NCBI GenBank assembly: GCA_023954745.1
Contig: JAGSHC010000013.1
Span: forward strand, 1 to 52,724
Source of the DNA: Deltaproteobacteria bacterium
GTDB taxonomy: Bacteria > Myxococcota_A > UBA796 > UBA9615
Direction of reading: 5' to 3'
Length of the DNA: 52,724 bases
Under the pieces are notes generated by a model, which saw nothing but the letters and a program-made list of their open reading frames with translations, was not told where the DNA came from and did no database searches. Within the stretch, counting starts at the first letter, position 1; every line of letters starts with the position of its first letter. Both the position numbers and the translations under genes were made by a program. Of this stretch, positions 27,401 through 34,896 are shown in pieces.

Positions 27401-28415
27401 CGAGCTCGCCGCCGTCGACGCGCCCGCCGACACCCTCGCGGTCATCGGCACCAACGTCGGGCCCTTTGTCGATGAGTACACCCAGGCTCTCGAGCGTGTC
27501 CTGCGACCCCGCCTCGTGGAAGCGGCCCGCTCCGGGGGGCGGGAGGGACTGGTGGACGCGCTGATCAAACGACTGCGTCGACGTCCACACAGGCGGGTCG
27601 ACGCGGTGGCGGTGGTGCACCGGGAGCTCGACCTCACGAGCGACGTGGTCTCCGAGGCCGCCGAGGCCGCCTACGGGCTGAACGCGCCGGCCCCCGCGAC
27701 CGTGCGTTTCACGTCGGCTCCGGGTGACGCGGCGGCTCGGTGGCTGGCCGAGGTGGCATGGCTGCACTTCGCCGCCTCGGGCGAAGGCAGTGACGCGCAG
27801 ATCATCGACGAGGCCATCGCGCTCATCGCGTCGCGGACGCTCCCCTTGCGGGACTCTTCGTTGACAGGAGACCAGGTCCTTCACCGGGTGGTGACCGCCT
27901 CGGTCGAGGGTGCGCGACTGCGCATTCTCGGGTCGTGCAACATCAAGGGGACGGGCCTCGGCCTCGTGTACCGGGTCCTCAGCACGCACAAGGTCATGGA
28001 CCTCGTCGAAGGCCTGGCGAGCTCGGACCTCGGCGCGGTGGAGGCCGCCCTGCGGAGCCTCGTCGCGCACGACGACTGGGGGGTTGCCGACAGCCGGATC
28101 GCGCTTCCTCATCTGCGCCGTCTCGAGGAAGACGGACGCGTCGGGCGGACAGGTCTGGGGATGGAGGTCGCGTCGGCGCGCGCCCGGCTCGATGCGGTGC
28201 TCCGGGAGCGAGAGGCGGCCTTGGCCCAGGAAGCGGGCCGAACGTGGTGGGCTCGCATCACACGGGGAGTCGCCATGAACTTCGACCTGGCGGACTCCAT
28301 CCGGCGTCGCCGGCAGGCTGACCGACTGCTGACCGACCTCGGGGCGCATCGGGTGGGGCTGCGCAGAGCGGCCGAGGTGGCTCGCGCCCTGACGGAGAGG
28401 CAGAAGCACAGATGA
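24450..28415 (+). CDS. PgsB/CapB-like Mur-ligase-fold amide ligase fused to a ~690-residue HEAT-like N-terminus
   Basis: This encodes 1321 aa. The ATG at 24450 overlaps the previous stop (ATGA). PgsB/CapB enzymes are about 400 aa. Here the ligase begins near residue 695. The P-loop is VGGWGSRGKSGTERL (residues 698-712), then CKTTGCEAMI, an R-x-x-x-R-A-S-I-A-E-Q block, LLWECMALNP (the E-C-M-A motif of CapB), and TNTYPDHEDVMG (residues 804-815, the D-H-x-x-x-M-G motif). These are the family's ATP- and metal-binding positions. The first 690 residues are helical, Ala/Leu/Arg-rich HEAT-like repeats (WVQAEALRSWAELGADPADA). About 200 further residues follow the catalytic part. The enzyme would join amino acids through side-chain carboxylates using ATP. 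Whether the substrate is glutamate is not shown by sequence. Confidence 0.83.
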   Translation: MSRFDTLWSPLPEHARRAAAPQLVTLEGRLRGSRGEAPTVDDVADLLDVLLDELRIAEARATRIGNDLAVARSAGREQAALARLLDDLGSSPADRRALGRSMGVGAVLDRLGRQVHGAHQRWQLLAEAAAALPCGTLAEPRRILILDGAAEVLAGRARPWPVRVAAARLMVTLCAGAGPGAGEHRQSLLETALDLSDDPWVQAEALRSWAELGADPADARSVVSRVLHRASESPAPPSDHRFVRARAAVLAGDLGDWSVLREVFSTPEDSEHVLMRTVQALARSPRPEDATWLVGLVTEQALPVAVRATVVLSLLPNEIASPEIGEAETPPWMAAVEEALGRPETAGVVAEAVLERLLDDEPIVAWAQAARLHWGPALQALVSRPGDLGRVASALTLGLRVRSSSTADAAYTTVRSWAATTPAGSSRTFRDGPVSAIPPETLLDVLALVAERDMDLSADPLREPTRGEGPRAYRLYRDARPRLSLWRVAHELEDVRPDKRQAHSHLTDRTPPGRLYAPSARMVDVTETRVPGARVADGSSLDWAPELPLASTVVAAARRGEVRCATAREQYVVRRQGPSALKGWLLAQRHYARLSALRERVRQSPPSDAQATFDAELQRLGFVVERTPRSAERSTPSVTLPALPLGAAELLREAVALDSNSIEQLAALSAALLGGWLGGRVLHQRSVRRLRSRIPLVVGGWGSRGKSGTERLKVGLFLGLGYSVLCKTTGCEAMIVAGLPGQEPVEIYLYRPYDRASIAEQLKVLRLAADLEVQVLLWECMALNPRYVEILQSGWMRDDLSTITNTYPDHEDVMGPTGRDVAEAIGRFVPPRTRTFTTEQHMTPVLQDAARSRGTSLRVVRPERWRLLPADLTSRLPYDEHPRNLALVLDLAAELGVPDDVALRAMADHVLPDLGVLKEYGPFPYEQRTVSFVNGMSANERAGFLANWRRSRLGTFDETEGLSRWTTVLVNNRADRLARQGVFAELAAVDAPADTLAVIGTNVGPFVDEYTQALERVLRPRLVEAARSGGREGLVDALIKRLRRRPHRRVDAVAVVHRELDLTSDVVSEAAEAAYGLNAPAPATVRFTSAPGDAAARWLAEVAWLHFAASGEGSDAQIIDEAIALIASRTLPLRDSSLTGDQVLHRVVTASVEGARLRILGSCNIKGTGLGLVYRVLSTHKVMDLVEGLASSDLGAVEAALRSLVAHDDWGVADSRIALPHLRRLEEDGRVGRTGLGMEVASARARLDAVLREREAALAQEAGRTWWARITRGVAMNFDLADSIRRRRQADRLLTDLGAHRVGLRRAAEVARALTERQKHR

Positions 28416-30868
28416 CCACGGGGACATCACCTTCCGCCGCTGACGCGCGTCGGAGCGCAGAGCGCGGCTCGATCGTGGCCGGCCTGGCGCTGATCGTGAC
28501 CATGGTCGTTGGCTGCCCGCCGACGCCCCGCTTCGACCTGCTGGTCGACGTCGTCGACGAAGGCGGCAGACCAGTGGCTGGTGCGGACGTCGCCCTGGAC
28601 GACGAGACGGTGGTCGAGACCGACGCCACGGGCCGCGCCGCGCTCCGCCAGCTCGAGGGCCCGGTCCTGGCCCTGGTCTCGTCGCCTGGGTTCCTTACGG
28701 AGCCACTGCCCATTGGGTGGAGCGACCAGGACACCGTGGTGCGCGTGACGCTCCTGGGCGATGGGGACGGTACGCGCTGGGTCTTGCACGCCGGCGGGGA
28801 CACGATGCTCGGGCGCCGGTACGAGGAACCCCGCTCGGGCGAGCCGCTCCTCCCTGCGGGTGACCTTGCTGGGGGAGCACGTGCCGTTGTCGAAGGGGTC
28901 CGTCGGGCCTTCACGGCCGCCGATCTGAAGCTGCTCAACCTCGAATCGACGGTCACAGACCTCGAACCGGACGATGCATACATCGGCAAGAGGTTCATCT
29001 TGAACACCCGTCCCGAGGCGCTCGCCGCCTGGGAGGCCCTCGAGGTGGATGCGGTCATCCTCGCCAACAACCACGTCAACGACTACGAGACTGCGGGCGT
29101 CCGGCAGACCCAGCTCGCCCTCGACAGCGCAGGCATCCCCAGGGTCGGCGCGGCGGACAATGCCTCCGACGCGAACGAGGCGCTCGTGCTGGACGTCGGC
29201 GGGATCGAGGTGGGGATCGCCGCCTGGACGAGCGTCACAGGTTCGTTCGTCAACAACAGCTACCCGCTCGGGAGCGAGCCCATCCCCGAGGAACTCGACC
29301 CCGACGAGGCCTGGCTGTACGAGGCGAGGACGTGGTCCTTCGCCGGCGCGACCTGGTCGGTCCCCGCTGCTCCGCGGCGCATCGGGGACGCGTGGCAGCT
29401 CTTCAAGGAGACGGAGTCCGACCTCTCTACCTCCGAGGGGGCCGCCGCTTGGGCCTCGCTGCGGTCTGTGTACCCGGAGCTCCAGGACTGGGTGGCGCGC
29501 CGCGGGCATGGGGGCGCCGCGATGTGGCTCGACGACGAAGCCCCGCCTGCCATCGAGGCGCTGGGCAATCGAGCAGATCTCGTGATCGTGCAGCTCCATT
29601 CGGGCTTTCAGTACAGCTCCGATCCCTCCATCGCCCTCCGAGACAACGCCTACCGAGCGATCGACGCTGGGGCCGACCTCGTGGTCTGCCACCACCCCCA
29701 TGTGCTCCAGGGGATGGAGTGGTATCGGGGCAAGCTGATCGCCTGGAGCCTCGGGAACTTCCTGTTCGACCAGGACTTCCTTGTCACCTTCCCCTCCGTG
29801 TTCCTGCGCACGGTCTGGGAGGGCACCGAGCTGATCGAGGCGCGCGTCCTGCCCATCGAGCTTGCGGGATACCGACCGTCGCCCGCGGTCGACGACGCTG
29901 CGGACCGCACCCTGAGGCTTCTCGGAGAGATGAGCGCGCGTGACCGCGAGACCCGTCGTGACCCGGACGACCTGGGGGTGCGGGCCTTCCTCGAGCCTCT
30001 GCCCACCGCCTCGGACCGTGCCGTGCTGACCCTCGAGAACCACACGGCCGTTCTGGGCACCCTCCCCGCCGCCGAGCGCGTCGACGCGGTCGAGGTTCCC
30101 GCGGGAGAGGTCGCGCCATTGGCTGCGGACGGGCTCGCGCGAGCGCGCCTGGGGGTTGCCGTTGGCGACGCCGCCTCTGGGGTGGAGGTGGGGCGCGATC
30201 TGCTCGGTTGGGGGCACTTCGAGGACGCCCTGGTTGGGGGGAGTGGCGACGGAAGCACCCACTGGGCGGTGGGTTCGAGGAAGGAAGCCGTCGTCGGCGA
30301 AGCCGCCGTGGGTCAGGGGTTCCTGCGGCTGACCCGCTTCTCCACCCACACCGAGAGTGTTCAGATTCGCCCGGTTGCGCGGGTGGCGTTGAACGAGCAC
30401 CGTCTCTGGCGCGAGGGGCCCCAGGGACCCGAACCGGCCGACGCCACCCCCTCCTACTCGGTGCGATTCATGGCCCGACGTACGGGGGATGGCTCCGCAT
30501 CGCTCCGATTCGACCTGTATGCGTTCGATGACACGAACCCCACCGAGGAGCCCTCTTCCGCGCTGTTGGGACAGCTCGAGCGGTCGTTCACGCTGGACGA
30601 AGCCGGAGTGTGGACCCCGGTACGCATCGACATCGAGCCCGGGGACCTCGTGTTCGACGGAGAGCGCGCCAACATGACCACCATGTATGTACGTCTCGCC
30701 CCACCGCAGCGGGGCACTGCGTTCATCGACATCGACGACATGTCGTTCATCGAGTGGCGCCCTGCCGACGCGCAGGCCGACGAGTGGGGAGCGTTCTCGT
30801 TCGTGAGAAATCGAGGCGACAGCGCTGCACGGCTCCAGGTCCCGTACCTGCCGTTCAGCACGCGCTGA
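28412..30868 (+). CDS. PgsA/CapA-like lipoprotein with regulatory-like and carbohydrate-binding-like flanks
   Basis: This encodes 818 aa. The ATG at 28412 overlaps the previous stop (ATGA). The signal anchor ends in the lipobox TMVVGC. Residues 38-115 look like a carboxypeptidase-regulatory-type beta-sandwich (GGRPVAGADVALDDE). The CapA metallophosphatase-like domain covers about 120-480: VLHAGGDTMLGR, LLNLESTVTD, VDAVILANNHVNDYE, VIVQLHSGFQY, VVCHHPHVLQGMEWY and AWSLGNFLFDQ, all hallmark blocks. After a linker, residues about 590-810 resemble a jelly-roll carbohydrate-binding module. CapA/PgsA proteins are needed for poly-gamma-glutamate export or synthase stability in bacilli; here it is a lipoprotein rather than membrane-anchored. 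It is the last gene of the seven-gene operon, and 204 bp without a gene follow. Confidence 0.85.
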   Translation: MTTGTSPSAADARRSAERGSIVAGLALIVTMVVGCPPTPRFDLLVDVVDEGGRPVAGADVALDDETVVETDATGRAALRQLEGPVLALVSSPGFLTEPLPIGWSDQDTVVRVTLLGDGDGTRWVLHAGGDTMLGRRYEEPRSGEPLLPAGDLAGGARAVVEGVRRAFTAADLKLLNLESTVTDLEPDDAYIGKRFILNTRPEALAAWEALEVDAVILANNHVNDYETAGVRQTQLALDSAGIPRVGAADNASDANEALVLDVGGIEVGIAAWTSVTGSFVNNSYPLGSEPIPEELDPDEAWLYEARTWSFAGATWSVPAAPRRIGDAWQLFKETESDLSTSEGAAAWASLRSVYPELQDWVARRGHGGAAMWLDDEAPPAIEALGNRADLVIVQLHSGFQYSSDPSIALRDNAYRAIDAGADLVVCHHPHVLQGMEWYRGKLIAWSLGNFLFDQDFLVTFPSVFLRTVWEGTELIEARVLPIELAGYRPSPAVDDAADRTLRLLGEMSARDRETRRDPDDLGVRAFLEPLPTASDRAVLTLENHTAVLGTLPAAERVDAVEVPAGEVAPLAADGLARARLGVAVGDAASGVEVGRDLLGWGHFEDALVGGSGDGSTHWAVGSRKEAVVGEAAVGQGFLRLTRFSTHTESVQIRPVARVALNEHRLWREGPQGPEPADATPSYSVRFMARRTGDGSASLRFDLYAFDDTNPTEEPSSALLGQLERSFTLDEAGVWTPVRIDIEPGDLVFDGERANMTTMYVRLAPPQRGTAFIDIDDMSFIEWRPADAQADEWGAFSFVRNRGDSAARLQVPYLPFSTR

Positions 30869-31072
30869 GGACCGGAGAGGGGAGCGCTGCGTCCGACCGT
30901 CGGCCGCAACCTCAGTCTGGATCCCCCCGGCGCGCCCGATCCCACCTCAGCCGCAGGCGCTCATCGGGCCGGCTGGATTTCCCCATGTAAGACCGAGGAA
31001 GGGTCCAACGGCAGCGCTTCGCCAATACGGTCTCCATCCACCGAGTTGCTACATGACGCCCAGAGGAATCCA

Positions 31073-32149
31073 ATGCGCTCTCACCTGTTTCTTTGCCTCC
31101 TTTCGCTCTTCCTGTTCACAGGCTGCGGCACCGCAGGTGATGACGACGACGCGGCCAACGACGACGACGCCGCTGACGACGACGACGCGGCGGACGACGA
31201 CGACGCAGCCGACGACGACGACGCGGCGGACGACGACGACGCGGCGGACGACGACGACGCCGCCAACGACGATGACGCGGCCGACGACGACGACTCGGGG
31301 CCGCCGGTGGACAGCGACGGCGACGGCTACCTGAGCGACGTCGATTGCGATGACGACAACGACGCCGTGTACCCGGGTGCAGTGGAACAGTGCGGCTCGG
31401 CCTTCGACGAGGACTGCGACCCCGGCACCAACTGCGACGACACCTGCCTGACCGAGTTCGACTACTCCTTCTGCAGCGCGCCGCTGCCGCCGCCGCCCAC
31501 GCCGATTCTGCACTGGGACTACGAGACCAACGTGGACGCGACGTCGATCACCGGCGTGACTGGCAACGCGGTCGTCGGCAACGTGACGCAAGGTGCGCCC
31601 ACGTACGGTCCCGGGTTCTTCGGCGACAGCGTCACGCTGGACGGCGCCACCCGATACAACACGACCATCCTCCTGCCCTTCGAGGACAACCTCTTCAGCT
31701 TCCTCACCTGGGTCCGTGTGGACCCGACGGCGAACGTCGGCGGACCCGCGTACATGATGGCCAACGGGTGGGGCGCTGGGCAGGGAGCGGCGATCACGAT
31801 CGAAGGCGCGATGACGGGCGGGTTGATCGAAGCGTCGATCCCGCCGCCGGCTGGTCACAACCTGCCTGCGGGTCACACCGCGTGCAACGGCTGGGTGCAG
31901 GTGGCGATGACGTTCGACAACGGCACCACCACGATGTACCTCGATGGCGCCTTCAACCAGTACTTCTACACCGCGTTCACGGAGGTCAACTTCGAGAACA
32001 CGGGCTTCGCGGTTGGCGGGGTTGGCGTTGGCTCGTCGGCGCTCAGCTTCCCCTTCGTCGGAGAGATGGACGAGACGATGGTCTTCGACACTGCCCTCAC
32101 CGGCCAGGAGCTCTCGCTCAACCAGATGGAGATGCTCTGCGACCGCTGA
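31073..32149 (+). CDS. Lipoprotein with poly-Asp linker, one MopE-type motif and LamG domain
   Basis: This encodes 358 aa. The start ATG 31073 has AGAGGA 6 nt upstream. The signal peptide ends in LFTGC. Residues 23-76 are nine six-residue units, DDDDAA or NDDDAA, the last reading DDDDSG. A single MopE-like metal-binding unit follows (DSDGDGYLSDVDCDDDNDA, then YPGAVEQC). From about 140 to the end is a LamG/concanavalin-like lectin domain: LHWDYETN, DSVTLDGATRYN, FSFLTWVRVDP, VQVAMTFDNGTTTMYLDG and GEMDETMVFDTALTGQEL, which is the usual closing strand. Probable role: a surface lectin held off the membrane by an acidic, calcium-binding spacer. It is probably transcribed separately from the upstream operon. 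Confidence 0.85.
   Translation: MRSHLFLCLLSLFLFTGCGTAGDDDDAANDDDAADDDDAADDDDAADDDDAADDDDAADDDDAANDDDAADDDDSGPPVDSDGDGYLSDVDCDDDNDAVYPGAVEQCGSAFDEDCDPGTNCDDTCLTEFDYSFCSAPLPPPPTPILHWDYETNVDATSITGVTGNAVVGNVTQGAPTYGPGFFGDSVTLDGATRYNTTILLPFEDNLFSFLTWVRVDPTANVGGPAYMMANGWGAGQGAAITIEGAMTGGLIEASIPPPAGHNLPAGHTACNGWVQVAMTFDNGTTTMYLDGAFNQYFYTAFTEVNFENTGFAVGGVGVGSSALSFPFVGEMDETMVFDTALTGQELSLNQMEMLCDR
31139..31300 (+). repeat. 18-bp tandem repeat encoding DDDDAA, nine units
   Basis: Nine in-frame 18-bp units code DDDDAA, with two NDDDAA variants and a final DDDDSG. Most codons are GAC, with some GAT and GCG/GCC/GCA variation, so amino-acid composition rather than exact DNA is kept. Copy number may vary between strains. 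Confidence 0.9.
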
Positions 32150-32182
32150 CTGGGCCCGCTGGGGGGGCGTCGGTGCTGAGGC

Positions 32183-33193
32183 CTACTCCACCAGGCTGTC
32201 GACCACGCTCTGGTCCGGCAGGCTCTCGGTGAAGATGCATGCGTTGGCGTTGCCCGACGTGTTTCCGTTCCAGCTGCGGCTGCTCCAGGTCGTGATGCCG
32301 TCGCCGTCGAAGCAGTCGGACAGGGTCCCCAGGAGATCGGTCGCGAGGTCCGTGCAGGGCTCTTCACAGACGCTCGCGTCCCCGCGCCCCCCCAACTCCT
32401 TGCTCCACTGCACGCGGACCGCGAGCAGCTCTGGGGAGGAGTCCCCGACCACGTCGGCGCGAAGGACGAGGTCGATGACGCCTCCGTCGGCGTCCGTTGT
32501 GGCCTCGAAGACCCGCGCCCGGTCGAAGGTGTCGTCGGGCAGGTCGATGGTGGCGGACAACGTCGATGTCTGTCCGTCCCCGGAGAAGTCGACCGCCACG
32601 GCCTCGCTGGGGTCCACCCGGCCGGACGGGGGGACCACCTCGTCGAGGCTCGGGAACACCAGCGCCGCGTCGCCGAGCACGTTGGTCATCGTGCCCTCGA
32701 TGGAGCCCTCGGGGACGTCGGTGCGCGCTGTACCCCGGACCGCGTCGATCATCTGGCCGTCCTGAGACCAGAGCATCAGCCAGTCGGCGACGCCGGCGTC
32801 CGGGTCCTCCAGGACCCAGAGATCCACCGTCGCGCCGGTCAGGGATTGACCGCTCCCCCGCAGAGGGGTCGCCTCCGTGTCGCGGGACTCGACCTCCTCG
32901 GCCTCGGAGTCGTCCTCGGCCTCGATCTCGTAGGTGACCTCGAGGCCGGAGGAGGTGCGGGTCGTGGTGGTGTCGACGGGCTTCGTCACCTTCGATGTCT
33001 TGTCGGCCGTCGTGGATGTCTCTCCCTCACCGCCCCGGGCCAGCGGATCGGTGAGCTCGAGGAGCAGCCGCTCGTCGGGGAGCCTGGTGAGGATCGCAGC
33101 GAGCTGCTCGTCGGGGGGCTGGTCGCTCGTTGAGGGGCTGGGGCATCCGGCGAGGGCCGCGGCGAGGGGCAAGGTGAGGAGGCGCAGTCTCAT
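32183..33193 (-). CDS. Lipoprotein of unknown function
   Basis: This encodes 336 aa. The start chosen is the ATG at 33193, opening MRLRLLTLPLAAALAGC; the ribosome site is weak. The frame stays open further upstream, but only with low-complexity Arg/Pro sequence. After the lipid Cys comes a Ser/Asp/Pro spacer, then a Thr-rich and Glu/Asp-rich low-complexity stretch (residues about 55-110). A beta-rich globular part follows from about 115, with repeated DLWVLEDPD, DGGVIDLVLRADV and VRVQWSKELGG strands. Two Cys pairs near the C-terminus (SVCEEPCTD, LSDCFDGDG) and a final Cys (ANACIF) probably form disulfides. I recognise no family. It is transcribed divergently from the membrane protein gene, with 129 bp between starts, and converges on the LamG gene. 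Confidence 0.72.
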   Translation of the reverse strand: MRLRLLTLPLAAALAGCPSPSTSDQPPDEQLAAILTRLPDERLLLELTDPLARGGEGETSTTADKTSKVTKPVDTTTTRTSSGLEVTYEIEAEDDSEAEEVESRDTEATPLRGSGQSLTGATVDLWVLEDPDAGVADWLMLWSQDGQMIDAVRGTARTDVPEGSIEGTMTNVLGDAALVFPSLDEVVPPSGRVDPSEAVAVDFSGDGQTSTLSATIDLPDDTFDRARVFEATTDADGGVIDLVLRADVVGDSSPELLAVRVQWSKELGGRGDASVCEEPCTDLATDLLGTLSDCFDGDGITTWSSRSWNGNTSGNANACIFTESLPDQSVVDSLVE

Positions 33194-33322
33194 GAGTCCA
33201 TGATGCCTGCGGCGGCGCGCCCTGCGAATGACGCGTTCGGGCTCCATGGGGGGCGGGCGCGGGAGCCGGCCGCATCGCCCCACCGGATCGTTCAATCACG
33301 CGCCTCAGGGGGGCGTGCGACC

Positions 33323-34786
33323 ATGGTGGGGATGGCAGCACCTCCACCGAAGTCCCTCGCGGAACACGTCAAGCTTTCCCTGATCCTGATGGGCATCGTG
33401 GGGACGGCCGGCATCGTCGTGTGGCTCTGGTCCGCGGGCGATGCGGAGCTCTGGACGGTCCTCGTCAGTCTCGTGTTCCTGGGCTTCGCGGGGATGCAAG
33501 CGACCCGGGATCTCCTCGAGGGGTTGGTCCGGCGAAGGCTGCGGGAGGCCGCGCGCGTCCCGAGGCCGAAGACAGCCAGGCCCCCAGGTGCAGTGCGACG
33601 CGGCGAGGGCCGGCGCGGCGAGGGCCCCGACGTCTCCCTCCGTGTGTTCGAGCCAGACGCCCCCGCGGAGCTCTCCGCCGAGGCGCGTGCCCTGGTCACA
33701 GACTCGTCCGACCGGCGCCGCAAGACGGCCATTGCCTTCGGTCCTACCTGCCTGGTGCTCTTTTGCATGACGGCCCTGGTCGGGGTGCAGAGTCAGGCGG
33801 TCCCACCCGAGGTCTTGGCAGACCCCGAGCTCGCGCTGGTGTGGCGGCTCCCTCTCGCTGCCGCGGTCATTGGCCTCGCGGCGACGGTGGTCTCGCGGGC
33901 GGTCCCGGTGCTGGGGGTGGCGGCGGGGTTCGTGTCCGTGGTGTCGGTCTTCGGAGTTGGACTCTTCTGCGTGATTCACCTCCTGGTCGTTGGGGCCGCT
34001 GCGCTCTCCGGGGGGCCTGCGTCCGTCGTGGCGGCTCTGGACGTCGCCACGGTGGTCGTTGCCTACGGGCTCACCCAGGGAGTCAACCGGCGTCTGAGGG
34101 AGCCTGAGGGTGAGGCTCAGCCACTGCTGGTTCTCTGGGTGTTCGACCCCGGCGCGAGCACGCACGACCTCGTCCAGGTGGTCTGGATGGCTTGGGGACG
34201 GCTGGGCCCGATCTACATGCTCCAGGGACCTGGAGACGACCTGAGCGACGTCGGCTTCCTGGACGTGCTGACGAGGGGAGCGGGAACCTTCTTGATCGAG
34301 AGCGAGGCCGAGATCGAGGAGGCGGTGGCGCGCATCCGCGGTCAGCGGTCCGGCTCCGGCTACGCCCCCGTGGCCCCCTTGCGCTGCGCGAACTCCGTGT
34401 GGAAGCACATGGTCCAGGCTGCGTTGGACGAGAACCCGGTGGTTCTGTTCGACGTGTGCCGGTTCGGGGCCGAGCGGGCGGGCTGCCGGTACGAGTTCGA
34501 GCTGCTCGCTGCCCAGCTGCCTGCGGAGCAGGTGGTGTTCCTGGTGGACGACGGCACCGATGTGCCGATGCTCGAGAAGGCGCTCGCCGAGGCCTGGCGG
34601 GAGGCTGCTCCGCCGGGCCCCCACGTGACGCTGCGTGCGTTTCGGGCCGACGCTGATACGGCGGGACTCCAAGGGTTGGCGGAGCTGCTGAGCCAAGAAC
34701 GGGCGGCGAGGGGACTGCCTGGAATGCTCCACGAGGCCACGGTCGTCGCGCAGCGAGCTACCTCCCCTGGACTCCCGCTTCGGTGA
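33323..34786 (+). CDS. Multi-pass membrane protein with C-terminal TIR-like cytoplasmic domain (tentative)
   Basis: This encodes 487 aa from ATG 33323 (ATG 33332 is the alternative). Two TM helices near 20-65 (LSLILMGIVGTAGIVVWLW and the next) are followed by a basic, Gly/Arg-rich loop. Four more TM helices lie at about 150-285 (CLVLFCMTALVGV, AAAVIGLAATVVSRAVPVL, and others). The soluble C-terminus starts with LVLWVFDPGAS and continues IYMLQGPGDD, then VWKHMVQAALDENPVVLFDV, YEFELLAAQLPAEQVVFLVDD. This alternation resembles the TIR/STIR fold, where a W-x-x-x-V segment, a DxS/DxC strand and a wElxLL helix recur. No clear NADase Glu can be assigned. I would not call a function beyond a membrane-tethered alpha/beta domain. 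Confidence 0.6.
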   Translation: MVGMAAPPPKSLAEHVKLSLILMGIVGTAGIVVWLWSAGDAELWTVLVSLVFLGFAGMQATRDLLEGLVRRRLREAARVPRPKTARPPGAVRRGEGRRGEGPDVSLRVFEPDAPAELSAEARALVTDSSDRRRKTAIAFGPTCLVLFCMTALVGVQSQAVPPEVLADPELALVWRLPLAAAVIGLAATVVSRAVPVLGVAAGFVSVVSVFGVGLFCVIHLLVVGAAALSGGPASVVAALDVATVVVAYGLTQGVNRRLREPEGEAQPLLVLWVFDPGASTHDLVQVVWMAWGRLGPIYMLQGPGDDLSDVGFLDVLTRGAGTFLIESEAEIEEAVARIRGQRSGSGYAPVAPLRCANSVWKHMVQAALDENPVVLFDVCRFGAERAGCRYEFELLAAQLPAEQVVFLVDDGTDVPMLEKALAEAWREAAPPGPHVTLRAFRADADTAGLQGLAELLSQERAARGLPGMLHEATVVAQRATSPGLPLR

Positions 34787-34896
34787 CGACGCGACGGCCC
34801 GCGGCTGGGCCGTGACGGGGATGCTGTTCGGAGTGCTGCTCGTCTGGGCAGGGGGTTGAAGCCAACCATGGAGCGCGGGCAGATCCCTGAAGGGCG

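Noticed and set aside
26493-28430. Minus-strand open frame (645 codons) opposite the CapB-like gene
   Set aside because: The plus strand carries the conserved ligase motifs; the minus reading is an Arg/Pro/Gly/His-rich shadow.
30934-30969. GCCCGAT ... ATCGGGC pair after the CapA-like gene as a terminator
   Set aside because: Only 7 bp with a 22-nt loop; too weak to call although some operon terminator is expected here.
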